Notes: generated by a model from the letters alone, not told the origin. DNA of 64,000 bases from Halorubrum alkaliphilum (GCF_017873815.1 NZ_JAGGKQ010000004.1:147009-211008), one strand, 5' to 3'. Shown: positions 36,379-46,260, counted from the first letter of the stretch. Program-made: numbers and translations.

Positions 36379-37641
36379 ATGAGCACTGACGGGTTCGGCA
36401 TCGGCGTCGTCGGCTGCGGGTTCATCACGCGCGAACGACACCTCCCGAGCGTCGGGTACCTTCCCGGCGTCCACGTCGCCGGGCTCCAGAACCGAACGCG
36501 GAGCACGGCCGATACCGTCGCGGACGCGTGTCGCGAGGAGGGCTGGGGGGACCCGACCGTGGCAGATTCGGTTGCGGGGCTGGTCGCGGACCCTGCGGTC
36601 GACGGACTGTGGGTAACCTCACCGAATTTCACCCGCGTCGACGTGATCGACGAGGCGGTCGACGCGCTCGAGGACGGCGCAACCCTCCGGGGGATCGCCA
36701 TGGAGAAGCCGGTCGCCCGGAACCTCGCGGAGGCAACCCGGATCCTCGACCGCGTCGCGTCCGTCGGCGTGCCACACGCCTATCTGGAGAACTGGCCGCA
36801 TGAACCCGACATCAGCGGGATGCGAGAGCTGTTGTGGTCGCGGGGCAGGGAGGCCGGGCGGCCGTACCTCGCCCGGGCGCAGGCGGAACACACCGGTCCC
36901 CACTCCGCGTGGTTCTGGGACGGGGAGAAACAGGGGGGTGGCGCGCTGACCGACATGCTCTGTCACGCGCTCGCGGGCAACGAGGTTCTGTTGTCGGATC
37001 CGGCGACCGATACGGCCGATACGACGGCGGACAACGCGAGCGATCCGAACGCCGATCCCGACGCCGGCCTCACACCGGTCTCCGTGACTGCGGACACGGA
37101 GACGCTCAAGTGGGGCCGCGAAGAGTACGCCGCCGAGCTCCGCGAGGAACACGGCGTGGACTACGAGACGAACCCGGCTGACGACTACGCCCGAGCGACG
37201 GTGCGATACGAGGACGCCGAGGGAACTCCGCTCGTCTCGGAGGCGACCGGATCGTGGTGTTACGTCGGCTCCGGCGTGCGGCGAACGATAGAGCTGCTCG
37301 GCCCCGAGTACTCCGGACAGGTCCTCTCCGACGAGGCGTCCTCCAGCGTCTTCCTCTCCGACGCCGTCGGCGACGGTGAGGGATGGGCCGAGAAACAGAA
37401 CGCGACGAGCGGGCGGACCCCGATCGCCGCCGCGGACGTCGTGACGGGCGGGTTCGTCGCCGAGAACCGCGACGCGGTCGACTCGTTCCGTGCCGGCGAG
37501 AACGGCGCGTTGGACCTGACCGACGGCTATCGCGTATTACGGACCTGTATGGCCGCGTATAAGTCTGCGGAGGAGGGTCGCGAGGTCGTCCTCGCCGACG
37601 CCGACCTCGAAGGCTACACGCCGCCGCCGGCACGACGGTGA
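36379..37641 (+). CDS. Gfo/Idh/MocA-family oxidoreductase
   Basis: The 420-residue protein has an N-terminal Rossmann fold with VVGCGFITRERHLPS and the family motif EKPVA near residue 111. It likely oxidises or reduces a sugar or cyclitol with NAD(P). An insertion around residues 212-232 is rich in Asp, Thr and Asn, as often in haloarchaeal loops. It is downstream of gdh on the same strand, with a 76-base gap. Confidence 0.87.
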   Translation: MSTDGFGIGVVGCGFITRERHLPSVGYLPGVHVAGLQNRTRSTADTVADACREEGWGDPTVADSVAGLVADPAVDGLWVTSPNFTRVDVIDEAVDALEDGATLRGIAMEKPVARNLAEATRILDRVASVGVPHAYLENWPHEPDISGMRELLWSRGREAGRPYLARAQAEHTGPHSAWFWDGEKQGGGALTDMLCHALAGNEVLLSDPATDTADTTADNASDPNADPDAGLTPVSVTADTETLKWGREEYAAELREEHGVDYETNPADDYARATVRYEDAEGTPLVSEATGSWCYVGSGVRRTIELLGPEYSGQVLSDEASSSVFLSDAVGDGEGWAEKQNATSGRTPIAAADVVTGGFVAENRDAVDSFRAGENGALDLTDGYRVLRTCMAAYKSAEEGREVVLADADLEGYTPPPARR

Positions 37642-37693
37642 GGAACGACGGGAGAGACGACGTGTGACCGACGGCGACTGGGAGGGCACGCAG

Positions 37694-38731
37694 CTACTCC
37701 CCCGCCAACGGCTCCCGAGTTCCGGTTCGTGCGCTCCGCCGCGCGGTTTCGATGATCCGGTGTGCCTCGCGACAGAACGCGGGGTCGGCGGGTCCCTCGG
37801 GTTCGGCACCGGTTTCGAGCCGATCGACGAGATAGGCCGCGAGGTTCTCGAACCGCGAGGCGAGCGCGTCGGGTTTGACCCCGTATCCCTCCGGACGCTC
37901 GCGGGTCTGGACCCGGATCGGCGCGGAGCGCTCGCGGGTGCTGATCGACCCCCGCGTACCCACGATCTCGTACCCCTTCGCCGGCTGCGGCTGCGTCTCC
38001 CACGGGTTCGTCACCATCCGCCACGAGGTGTGAAACGTCGACAGGCCGGTCTCGTATCGGCACACCGTGGTCGACTGGATATCGACTTCCAGCTCCGGCG
38101 GGGTGTACGTCTCAGCGGTTACCGCGGTCGGGAGGTCGCCGTCGCGGAACCAAGTGGCGAACGTCGCGCCGTAACAGAGGTAATCGAGCAGCGAGCCACC
38201 CCCTGCGCCCGCGTCGTAAAACCAGCTTTCGTCGGGCGGGGCACCCGCGTTCCCCCCGTAGTACTGGACCTCGAGGACGTCGCCGACGGTCCCCTCCCGG
38301 ACGAGCCGCTTGACGGTGTGTTTGACCGGGTCCCACAGCACGGGCCAGTTGACGAACAGGCGACCGTCGCTTTCCGCGATCGCCGCCAGCATCCGGTCGG
38401 CGTCCGCGAGCGTCATTGCGAGGGGCTTTTCGAGCGCGATCGCGAGGTCGTACGGAGCGACACGCTCGACGAACGCCGCGTGGTCGGCGTTCCTCGGACA
38501 GCCGATAACGACATCCGGAGCCAGCGTCTCGAGACACCGATCGAGATCGTCATAGACGCGGTCCGACGGAATGCTGAGTTGGTCGACGGCTCGTTGGACC
38601 GAGCCGGTCGAGGTCGCCGGCGACTCGTCACAGACGCCGACGAGTTCCGTTCCGGGATGGTCGACGACCCACTCGAGGTTCGTGTTCATATGCATCTGAT
38701 CGAAGTTCGCGCCGACGACACGGAGAGTCAT
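37694..38731 (-). CDS. Gfo/Idh/MocA-family oxidoreductase (second)
   Basis: The 345-residue protein begins with a strand and VVGANFDQMH in place of the usual GxGxxG, so the dinucleotide loop is atypical. EKPLAMT is the canonical family motif. FVNWPVLWDPVK and GGGSLLDYLCYGAT follow. It probably acts on the same sugar class as the convergent paralogue at 36379-37641. Its promoter region is shared with the BMP transporter operon, which reads away from it. Confidence 0.87.
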   Translation of the reverse strand: MTLRVVGANFDQMHMNTNLEWVVDHPGTELVGVCDESPATSTGSVQRAVDQLSIPSDRVYDDLDRCLETLAPDVVIGCPRNADHAAFVERVAPYDLAIALEKPLAMTLADADRMLAAIAESDGRLFVNWPVLWDPVKHTVKRLVREGTVGDVLEVQYYGGNAGAPPDESWFYDAGAGGGSLLDYLCYGATFATWFRDGDLPTAVTAETYTPPELEVDIQSTTVCRYETGLSTFHTSWRMVTNPWETQPQPAKGYEIVGTRGSISTRERSAPIRVQTRERPEGYGVKPDALASRFENLAAYLVDRLETGAEPEGPADPAFCREAHRIIETARRSARTGTREPLAGE

Positions 38732-38936
38732 GTCGCCGTCGTCTCGGCGACTCCTCTTAAATCTCACTTGCGCGCCGACCGCTCGGTCCCGATCTCCGCT
38801 CACGCTATCATGACTGGTTATTTATAAGAGATCGGTTCGGATTCCGGATAAAACGGGAATACGTATTCGAGAGACTCTCGGCATTCCTTGCCCGTTCCGT
38901 CCCGTTCGTGTACGCAGTTAGTCAAGAATAAAAGCA

Positions 38937-38943
38937 TTTATAA
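38937..38943 (+). promoter_or_regulatory. TATA box of the BMP transporter operon
   Basis: TTTATAA lies 28-34 bases before the ATG at 38971 and only 7-13 before the in-frame ATG at 38950, so the downstream start is preferred. Confidence 0.55.
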
Positions 38944-38970
38944 TGTGATATGGAGATCCGCCGAGATGGT

Positions 38971-40089
38971 ATGTCACGTCAGACTCAGTCGGAAGGCGAT
39001 TCGGACGCTCGCCCCGCTACGCCGAACTCGGCGGGAACGGTGGACCGGCGCACGTTTCTCGCGTCGACGGCAGCGGTCGGTGCCGTCGGGCTCGCGGGCT
39101 GTGCCGACGACGAGGAGGGTGCCGAGTACAACGCCGCCATCATCTCGAGCCCGGCCGGATTCGACGACAACGCGTTCAACGATAACGCGCGCGACGGACT
39201 CCGCGAGGCGGCCGAGGAGTACGATCTCGACATCAACGACGTCGAGGAGACGGAGGAAGCCGAGTACGAGTCGGTTCAAGCCGAACTCGCCGAGCAGGAC
39301 CTCTACGACGTGATAGTGATGGTCGGCCAGCAGCATTACGACCCGCTGGTGAACAACTCCGAGACGTATCCCGACCAGAACTGGATGCTGATCAACGACC
39401 ACGTCGAGGGCGCGGCCAACGTCTCGGGCTGGATCGAAATGAACCACGAGATGTCGTTCCTCGCGGGCGTCGCGGCCGGCACGCTCACGACCGAGTCGAT
39501 CGAACACGAGGGCAGCAGCACGAACCCGGACGAGAGCGTCGTCGGCTTCGTCGGCGGCGAGGACATCGACCTGATCAACGCCTTCGAGACGTCGTACATC
39601 GAGGGTGTCGAGTGGGTCAACGACGACGCCGAGGTGCTGACGGGATACGGCGGCAGCTTCTCGGATACGTCGGCCGCAAACGACGTGGCCGCCTCACAGA
39701 TCGACGACGGCGCAGACATCGTCTGGCACGCGGCGTCCGCGGCGGGCGGTGGCGCGTTCTCCGCGGCACAGAGCAACGACCGGTTCGCGCTCGGCGTCGA
39801 CGTCGACCAGTCGATCACCGAGGACCAGTACGCGGACGTCATTCTGGGCTCGGCAGTCAAAGCGCTCAACGAGGCGACCTACGACGTGGTGACGGCGGCG
39901 ATGGACGGCGACTGGGGCGGCGTGTCCGGCGAGCGGAACCTCAGCATCGAACAGGGCGGTATCGACTTCATTACCGGCCAGGAGTTCGAGGGGAGCCTGC
40001 CGGCCGCTCTCGACGAGAACCTCGAGGACGCGAAGGACGCGTTCATCGCCGGGGAGATCGAACTGACCTGCGGTCCGACCGGCTGCTGA
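38971..40089 (+). CDS. BMP-family ABC transporter substrate-binding lipoprotein
   Basis: The 372-residue protein has a Tat signal (DRRTFLAS, Arg26-Arg27) and lipobox LAGC with Cys44. The mature part has IISSPAGFDDNAFND and GYGGSFSD, as in the Med/PnrA/BMP family. These proteins bind nucleosides or related ligands outside the membrane. Next to sugar dehydrogenases the real ligand may be a sugar or aminosugar. It heads an operon with the ATPase and two permeases. Confidence 0.9.
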   Translation: MSRQTQSEGDSDARPATPNSAGTVDRRTFLASTAAVGAVGLAGCADDEEGAEYNAAIISSPAGFDDNAFNDNARDGLREAAEEYDLDINDVEETEEAEYESVQAELAEQDLYDVIVMVGQQHYDPLVNNSETYPDQNWMLINDHVEGAANVSGWIEMNHEMSFLAGVAAGTLTTESIEHEGSSTNPDESVVGFVGGEDIDLINAFETSYIEGVEWVNDDAEVLTGYGGSFSDTSAANDVAASQIDDGADIVWHAASAAGGGAFSAAQSNDRFALGVDVDQSITEDQYADVILGSAVKALNEATYDVVTAAMDGDWGGVSGERNLSIEQGGIDFITGQEFEGSLPAALDENLEDAKDAFIAGEIELTCGPTGC

Positions 40090-40125
40090 TCGGCCGGTGC
40101 GATCCGATATTTCGCGGGGTGACCG

Positions 40126-41709
40126 ATGAGCACGGACAACAGCACCGCGGTTCGGCTCGACGGGATCACCAAACGCTTCGGCGACGTCGTCGCGAACGAC
40201 GACGTGACGTTCACGCTGGAGGAGGGAACGATCCACGCGCTGCTCGGCGAGAACGGCTCCGGGAAGACGACGCTCATGAGCGTCCTCTACGGACTGTATC
40301 AGCCGACCGACGGAACGATCGTCGTGGACGGCGAGGAGCAATCCTTTGCGTCACCGCGTGACGCGATGGCTGCGGGAGTCGGGATGATCCACCAGCACTT
40401 CCAGCTGATCGAGCCGATGACGGTACTCCAGAACGTCGTGTTGGGTCACGAGCCGACGAAGAACGGGCTCGTCGACGAGGAGGCCGCACGCGAGGAGATC
40501 ACGCAGATCAGCGACCGGTACGGCTTCGACGTCGCGCGTCACCTCGACACGCCGGTTCGGGACCTCGATGTCGGGGTCCAACAGCGTATCGAGATCGTCA
40601 AGAGCCTCTATCGCGGCGCGGACGTGTTGATTCTCGACGAGCCGACCGCCGTATTAACCCCACAGGAAGTGGACGCGCTCATGGAGGTGATGGACGACCT
40701 TCGGGCGGACGGCCACTCGCTTATTTTCATCACTCACAAGCTCGACGAGGCGCTCTCGGCAGCGGACCAGATCACGGTGTTACGCGACGGCGAAGCCGTC
40801 GGTAGCGTCGATTCCGCAGAGACGGACGAGCGCGGTCTCGCCCGTATGATGGTCGGCCGGGAAGTGCTCTTCGACCGACTGGAGCGGGAGGGCGAGCCCG
40901 GCGACCCGGTGTTGACCGCGAGCGACCTCCGCGTCTCCGGCGATCGGGGCGTCGAGCAGGTCGCCGATGTCGACCTCACGGTCCGTGAAGGCGAGATATT
41001 CGGGATCGCCGGCGTTCAGGGCAACGGCCAGACGGAGCTGATAGAAGCGATCACCGGGCTACGATCGATCGACGACGGGACGATCGAGTTCGGCGGCCGC
41101 GACGCCACGGAGATGAGCCGGCGCGAACGGATCGAGTCGGGAATCGCGTACGTCCCCGAGGACAGACAGAAGGAGGGACTCGTACAGGAGTACGACCTCG
41201 TGCGGAACGCGCTGCTCGGAAACCAGACGATCGAACCCTTCGTCGACGGTGCGCTCGTCGACTGGCCGTTCGTCGCCGACCACGCGGAGTCGATCGTCGA
41301 GGAGTACGACGTACAGCCGCCAACGACGACGTCGGAAGCCTCCTCGTTGTCCGGCGGTAACCAGCAGAAGTTCATCGTGGGCCGGGAGATCGAACGCGAC
41401 CCCGACCTGATGGTGGCGTCACATCCGACCCGTGGCGTGGACATCGGCGCGATCGAGTTCATCCACAACCGACTCATCGAGCTACGGGACAGGGGGGTTG
41501 CGACCCTGCTCGTCTCCTCCAAACTGGAGGAGGTGCGGAAACTAGCCGACCGCGTCGCGGTGATGTATGAGGGGGAGTTCGTCGACATCGTCGATCCCGG
41601 CGGCGTCACCGAGGAGGAGTTCGGGCTGCTCATGACCGGTCACGGCGTGGACGAGGAGGTCGATCCCGGACCCGACCTCGGAATCGAGGACGAGGAGGTG
41701 ACGGAATGA
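40126..41709 (+). CDS. BMP-type ABC transporter ATP-binding protein, two nucleotide domains
   Basis: The 527-residue protein has two fused ABC domains. The first has Walker A GENGSGKTT and Walker B VLILDEP. The second has a degenerate Walker A (GVQGNGQTE) but an intact signature LSGGNQQKF, so only one site may be fully active. This layout is typical of simple-sugar and nucleoside importers. It follows the binding protein by 36 bases and overlaps the permease by ATGA. Confidence 0.92.
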   Translation: MSTDNSTAVRLDGITKRFGDVVANDDVTFTLEEGTIHALLGENGSGKTTLMSVLYGLYQPTDGTIVVDGEEQSFASPRDAMAAGVGMIHQHFQLIEPMTVLQNVVLGHEPTKNGLVDEEAAREEITQISDRYGFDVARHLDTPVRDLDVGVQQRIEIVKSLYRGADVLILDEPTAVLTPQEVDALMEVMDDLRADGHSLIFITHKLDEALSAADQITVLRDGEAVGSVDSAETDERGLARMMVGREVLFDRLEREGEPGDPVLTASDLRVSGDRGVEQVADVDLTVREGEIFGIAGVQGNGQTELIEAITGLRSIDDGTIEFGGRDATEMSRRERIESGIAYVPEDRQKEGLVQEYDLVRNALLGNQTIEPFVDGALVDWPFVADHAESIVEEYDVQPPTTTSEASSLSGGNQQKFIVGREIERDPDLMVASHPTRGVDIGAIEFIHNRLIELRDRGVATLLVSSKLEEVRKLADRVAVMYEGEFVDIVDPGGVTEEEFGLLMTGHGVDEEVDPGPDLGIEDEEVTE

Positions 41710-42842
41710 GCAGTGTGTCCGATACGGACGAGTCGAAGAGTCGCCTCGAACGGATCGCCGGCTATCTGCTGGATGCGACCGTGCTCGAACGGATCGGCAT
41801 CGCGGTCGGAGCTACCGCGTTCGCGCTGTTGATCGGGCTCGTGATCGTCGCGCTTGCGGGCTACGACCCGTTCCGGTTCGCGACCCAGCTCGTCGTGGGT
41901 GCGTTCGGCAGCGAGCGCGCGATCGCACGCACGCTACGGTTCTCGACCCTGTTCGTGCTCGCGGGACTCGCGGTCGCGGTCGCCTTCCGTGCCGGCGTCT
42001 TCAACATCGGGGTACAGGGCCAGTTCGTCGTCGGCGGAATCGCGTGTGTGATGTCGATCATCTGGACCGCACCATATCTTCCGACGGGCACCGTCGGCGG
42101 CGTTCTCCTGATCGGGATCGGCGTGGTAAACGCGATCGTCTTCGGCGGCTTGTACGGGGCGTTACCCGGTGCGCTGAAAGCGTACGCCGGGGCGAACGAG
42201 ATCATCACCACGATCATGTTGAACTTCATCGCGATCGGTGTGGTCGGCTGGCTCGTCAACGGCCCGTTCCGCGGCGAGGAGGCGACGAGCGTCCGGACCG
42301 AGCAGCTACCGGACTACGTCGCGTTCCCGCAGGTGGTGTTCTCCGATCCGAACTTCTCGGTCGTCGGGTTCGGGATCGCGGTGCTTTCGGTCATCGGCGT
42401 GGCATTCGTGCTCACACGGACCCGATACGGCTACGACATGGTTACGAGCGGCTATCAGGCGACGGCCGCCAGGTTCTCCGGAGTCGACTCGAAACAGACG
42501 ATCGTCGCCACGATGACGCTCTCCGGGATGATCGCGGGACTCACTGGTGCGGTCTTCGCGATCATGATCCAGGGTTCCTACACCGATCCCGCGGGGATCG
42601 GGAACTACGGGTTCGACGGGATCGCGGTGAGCCTGTTGGCGGCGAACAATCCGATCGGGGTCGTTCCCGCAGGGATCCTCTTCGGCGGGCTCGAATCCGC
42701 CGGATCACACATCCAGATCCGCAGCGACGTCCCCGTCCAACTGATCAACGGGATTATCGGACTCGTCGTGTTGTTCGTGGCAGTCCCCGAACTGTTCAGA
42801 ATGATCGGGGCTCGCATGGGGCTCGGAGGTGACGACCGATGA
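41706..42842 (+). CDS. BMP-type ABC transporter permease 1
   Basis: The 378-residue protein has about nine hydrophobic helices and the BPD_transp_2 blocks AVAFRAGVFNIGVQGQFVVG and ANEIITTIMLN. It forms the channel with the next permease. Its start and stop overlap neighbours by ATGA at 41706 and 42839, a sign of tight co-translation. Confidence 0.92.
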   Translation: MSSVSDTDESKSRLERIAGYLLDATVLERIGIAVGATAFALLIGLVIVALAGYDPFRFATQLVVGAFGSERAIARTLRFSTLFVLAGLAVAVAFRAGVFNIGVQGQFVVGGIACVMSIIWTAPYLPTGTVGGVLLIGIGVVNAIVFGGLYGALPGALKAYAGANEIITTIMLNFIAIGVVGWLVNGPFRGEEATSVRTEQLPDYVAFPQVVFSDPNFSVVGFGIAVLSVIGVAFVLTRTRYGYDMVTSGYQATAARFSGVDSKQTIVATMTLSGMIAGLTGAVFAIMIQGSYTDPAGIGNYGFDGIAVSLLAANNPIGVVPAGILFGGLESAGSHIQIRSDVPVQLINGIIGLVVLFVAVPELFRMIGARMGLGGDDR

Positions 42843-43894
42843 GTGACGACGGACTCCTCCAACAACGGTGGGTTCGGCTCGGCGCGAGCGCGGCGGTCGT
42901 TCTCGTCGTGCTCGGAGCCGTCGGATCGATGATGTTCGGCTGGGATCTCGAACGGCTGTTGACCGTCGGGTTCGTCAACCGCTCGCTTCAGATGGCGACC
43001 CCGATCACGCTGGCGGCGATCGGCGGGCTCTACGCCGAAAAGAGCGGCGTGTTCAACATCGGTCTGGAAGGGTTCATGATCATCGGCGCGATATCGACGG
43101 CCGGAGTGCTGTTCGCGCTCGGCGGAACGACGCCCAGCCAGGGCGACATCTGGATCGCGATGGTGGCCGCAGTACTGGTCTCGCTGGTCTTGACGGCGAT
43201 ATTCGCGGTGCTGCTCATCGACTATCAGGCCGACCAGATCGTCGCCGGACTCGCGGTGTGGTTTATCGGGCTCGGCTTCGCGCCGTTCGTCGCCTCGCTC
43301 GTCTGGGGCAGCCGTAACAGTCCGGGACTGGCGAGCATCGACAACGTGACCGTTCCCGGGCTCTCGGAGATCCCGTGGATCGGCCCGGTTGTGTTCGATC
43401 AGTCACCGCTGGTGTTGTTGACGCTCGTTCTCGTCATCGCCTCGTGGGTGTTTCTCTACCGGACCCGGTACGGCTACTGGGTCCAGGCGGCCGGCGAGAA
43501 CCCCAAAGCACTCGATACGGCCGGGGTGAACGTCACTCGCGTCAGGTACGCCACCGTGCTGTTCTCCGGTGCGATGGCCGGCTTCGGCGGTGCGGTGTTA
43601 CTCGCACACGCGGGCAACTTCGTCGGTACGGGAGACACGATGGTTAACGGCCGAGGCTGGATCGCGATCGTCGCGTACCTGTTCGGCAACTACAATCCAC
43701 TCGGAGCGGCTGCGGCGGCCGTGCTATTCGGCGGGTTGGACATGTTACAGGTACAGTTCCAGACCGCCGGGATCGACGTTCCGAGCCGGCTCGTGAACCT
43801 CTTCCCGTACGTCATCGTGATCGTCGTCCTCTCGGTGTGGGGTAAGACACGGATGCCCTCCGCAGTCGGCGAATCCTACGATCAGGAGGAGTAG
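42839..43894 (+). CDS. BMP-type ABC transporter permease 2
   Basis: The 351-residue protein has about nine hydrophobic helices and the block EKSGVFNIGLEGFMIIGA, the counterpart of the first permease. FIGLGFAPFVASLVWG and AGENPKALDTAGVNV follow. It completes the heterodimeric channel of a nucleoside- or sugar-type importer. After it the operon ends, and the next 490 bases carry no clear gene. Confidence 0.92.
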   Translation: MSDDGLLQQRWVRLGASAAVVLVVLGAVGSMMFGWDLERLLTVGFVNRSLQMATPITLAAIGGLYAEKSGVFNIGLEGFMIIGAISTAGVLFALGGTTPSQGDIWIAMVAAVLVSLVLTAIFAVLLIDYQADQIVAGLAVWFIGLGFAPFVASLVWGSRNSPGLASIDNVTVPGLSEIPWIGPVVFDQSPLVLLTLVLVIASWVFLYRTRYGYWVQAAGENPKALDTAGVNVTRVRYATVLFSGAMAGFGGAVLLAHAGNFVGTGDTMVNGRGWIAIVAYLFGNYNPLGAAAAAVLFGGLDMLQVQFQTAGIDVPSRLVNLFPYVIVIVVLSVWGKTRMPSAVGESYDQEE

Positions 43895-44384
43895 CGGGAG
43901 GGACCCCCCGGTCGCTCGGATCGCCGACCGCGGTTCGGACGGCCCGCGGGCGAAACCACGGTCCGTTTCGCCTCCCAGCCGTTTCAGCTCCGTCCGTTTC
44001 TCTCGACCGTTCCGGTCGACGGTGAACGCCCACGAGGAACCGGTAGTCCGGGAGTTACCGGGAGGTCCACTCGGTCCGTCGACACCCCGCCGTCAGCGCG
44101 GGCCGCCAGTTCCTCGCACCGTTTTGCCCAGATCACCCCGAGCGGGACCGCGGATCCGATCGAAGCGAGCATCGAACCGAGCGTCGAGTGGATCGCGAAG
44201 AAACGCCTTCAAATAGGTTCGTAAACGGTCTACGTCGATCTGCGGTCGGTATAAAAGGTTAGACGCTTGCCGTAAAAAGTCGTTAAACTGTTTCGACAAC
44301 CGTTAATCGGAGCGAATACGACACAACGCTCGTCCCCTTATATGATGTCCCCGTCCCATGGTGGAATCGAAGCAGGTGACCCAA
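43895..44384. other. Intergenic stretch without a convincing gene
   Basis: Two minus-strand frames (44093-44299 and 43984-44172) show some protein-like residue mix, but neither has a recognisable family. The AT-rich end near 44248-44345 has TATAAAA and CTTATATGA boxes that may be promoters for the gene at 44385. Confidence 0.5.
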
Positions 44385-44651
44385 ATGTCAAGCGAAACGT
44401 CCCCCCCAACCGTTCGCAAGCCGACTCGACTCGGCAGTACGCTCTCCACCTGGTTCCGGCGACTCACCGTCGACGGTGCCAGAGCCGTCGCGTTCTGGGC
44501 AGCGATATTCCTCCCAGTCGCGTACGTCCCCGCAGTTTACGGGGTCGGCGTGTTCGACGGTGCCTGGAGCACGCTTGCGCTGCTCGCGGCACACATGGTC
44601 TGTGTCGTGATCGGACACGGACACAACCGTCCCGATGGTGATCAGCGATGA
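44385..44651 (+). CDS. Small haloarchaeal membrane protein
   Basis: I do not recognise the family. The 88-residue protein has a polar N-terminus and two hydrophobic segments: AVAFWAAIFLPVAYVPAVYG and STLALLAAHMVCVVIG. It overlaps the next gene by ATGA (44648-44651), so the two are co-translated. An upstream ATG at 44358 is possible. Confidence 0.65.
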   Translation: MSSETSPPTVRKPTRLGSTLSTWFRRLTVDGARAVAFWAAIFLPVAYVPAVYGVGVFDGAWSTLALLAAHMVCVVIGHGHNRPDGDQR

Positions 44652-44932
44652 GTACGAGCACGTCCCACGGCGACGCCGAGAACTCGCCCGACACGACGAC
44701 CGATCCGTCGACGGACCCCCCGTCGAAGGCGGAGCGACTGGCCTCGTACCTCAGGTCGGAGGCCGCCGACGGCGAGACCTATTTCAAGGCGAAGTTCATC
44801 GCCGACGACGTCGACCTCTCGCCGAAGGAGATCGGTGCGCTGATCGTCCAACTACAGGAGTCGGTCGGCGACCTCGAGATCGAGAAGTGGTCGTACACCG
44901 GCGCGACGACGTGGCGGGTCTCCACGAGGTAG
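44648..44932 (+). CDS. Small winged-helix-like protein, DUF7123-like
   Basis: The 94-residue protein has a Ser/Thr/Asp-rich N-terminus, then LASYLRSEAADGETYFKAKF and DVDLSPKEIGALIVQLQE, ending EIEKWSYTGATTWRVSTR. The layout resembles a small haloarchaeal family named DUF7123 as I remember it, with a winged-helix look. It may bind nucleic acid. It is translationally coupled to the small membrane protein before it. Confidence 0.65.
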   Translation: MSTSTSHGDAENSPDTTTDPSTDPPSKAERLASYLRSEAADGETYFKAKFIADDVDLSPKEIGALIVQLQESVGDLEIEKWSYTGATTWRVSTR

Positions 44933-44977
44933 AAACGCCGTCGATCACCCGCCGGGGTCACCGGGATCACGCCGACG

Positions 44978-45649
44978 TTACGCTGCCTTCTCTTCGGGTC
45001 CACTGCCGTTCGTTCCTCCGTGGCCGTGTGCCCGCACGTCCGCGTACGTCTTCGCGAGCACCATGACGACGAGCGCGCCGACCGGCTCGCCGAACAGCCG
45101 TACCGGGATCGAGCCGAGCCACACCGTGACGAACAGGACGAGCAGGTGATCGAACGGTGCGATCATCAGCGCCACCGGTCCCGTCCGCTCGTACTCGCGG
45201 CGGCCGAGGTACTCAACCCGGTAGGAGACCACGTGTGTCGCCGCAAGCCCGACCGTGGCCGCGACGACGACAAGCGGGGAGCCCGGATCGATCCCGGCGA
45301 CGTCGTCGGGGATCGAGATCACGATCGCCCCGAGGAGCGTCCAAAAAACGGCGTACGTTCCGAGGAACTGCCCCAACACCGTCCGGTTCGATGCTCCGGC
45401 GAGCTCCCGCACCGATCGCGACCCGCCACCCATCGGGCTGTACTCCCAGTCGGGGAGTTCGTTGGGGTCGTCGGTCGCTTCAGACCGCCGGATTTTCGCC
45501 GCGATGCTCGCACCGATCACGCCCGTCTCGATCCAGTAGACGACGAGGAGCGTGTGGAGGTCGAACCCGAACAGTACGACCCCCGCGAGCGCAGCGGCGT
45601 TGCCGGCGAGAACGGCTCCGAGAGTCGGATCGGACCGAGGATCGAACAC
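44978..45649 (-). CDS. DUF6498-like membrane protein
   Basis: The 223-residue protein has about five hydrophobic helices, with LLVVYWIETGVIGASIAAKI early and VVMVLAKTYADVRAH at the C-terminus. I believe this is the DUF6498 family, of unknown role. The C-terminal block recurs in the decayed gene at 52865-53185, which shows the genome had a second member. Confidence 0.7.
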   Translation of the reverse strand: MFDPRSDPTLGAVLAGNAAALAGVVLFGFDLHTLLVVYWIETGVIGASIAAKIRRSEATDDPNELPDWEYSPMGGGSRSVRELAGASNRTVLGQFLGTYAVFWTLLGAIVISIPDDVAGIDPGSPLVVVAATVGLAATHVVSYRVEYLGRREYERTGPVALMIAPFDHLLVLFVTVWLGSIPVRLFGEPVGALVVMVLAKTYADVRAHGHGGTNGSGPEEKAA

Positions 45650-45714
45650 GAGCGTAGGTACAGCGGACTACCGATAAAGTGGTTTGTTTATAAAACGGGT
45701 CCCGACGGCGCAGT

Positions 45715-46122
45715 TCAACTCGACGCCGTGGCCGACTCGGGAGCGTCCGCGCCCTCGTATTTGTCCTCGAACTCCTGGATCAGCTGTCCCATCTTCGCGT
45801 ACCAGTCGTTCAACAGCCGCTGCATCTCGCCGGAGATCTGCTCCGGGTCGGTCGGTTGGTACACGTGATAGTAGCCGCCCTGTTCGTAGTTTATCTGCTC
45901 TTTGGTGATGAAGCCGGTCTGTAGGAGTCGTTGAACGGCGCGGTACGCCGTCGACCGCTCCCGGTCGACTGCGTCACCGATCTCGTCTATCGTGAGCGGC
46001 TCGTCGCTCTCGACGAGCACCTGAAAGCACTCCCTGTCAAGCGGCTTGAGGCCGTGAAAACACTCCAACAGCCCCTCACACTCCATGTCGCTCCGGAGCT
46101 GCTCAGCCAATGAATCGGGCAT
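45715..46122 (-). CDS. TrmB-like winged-helix regulator
   Basis: The 135-residue protein has a winged helix (about 28-80) with LTIDEIGDAVDRERSTAYRA as the recognition part, followed by a GYYHVY wing and a C-terminal helix QRLLNDWYAKMGQLIQEFE. TrmB-type regulators sense sugars or other ligands, but this one lacks the ligand-binding C-domain. Its target is unknown. Confidence 0.78.
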   Translation of the reverse strand: MPDSLAEQLRSDMECEGLLECFHGLKPLDRECFQVLVESDEPLTIDEIGDAVDRERSTAYRAVQRLLQTGFITKEQINYEQGGYYHVYQPTDPEQISGEMQRLLNDWYAKMGQLIQEFEDKYEGADAPESATASS

Positions 46123-46228
46123 GGTATTATCGCTCGATAGGAGCCGTTCTATTAAAAGGCTTGTGTGGCTTGCGTACAAGTCCGCTCGCGCGGGAAGCGG
46201 TCCGACGACCGGTCATCGGCGAGCGAGG

Positions 46229-46236
46229 AATATAAC
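46229..46236 (+). promoter_or_regulatory. TATA box of the 50-residue gene
   Basis: AATATAAC lies 25-32 bases before the ATG at 46261. This good leaderless spacing is the main support for that short gene. Confidence 0.5.
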
Positions 46237-46260
46237 CGGCACCGGCTGGAACCGTAGCGT

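Noticed and set aside
37664..38827. A 387-codon plus-strand frame opposite the second Gfo/Idh gene
   Set aside because: It is a shadow. The minus-strand frame has the EKPLA motif and a normal family length.
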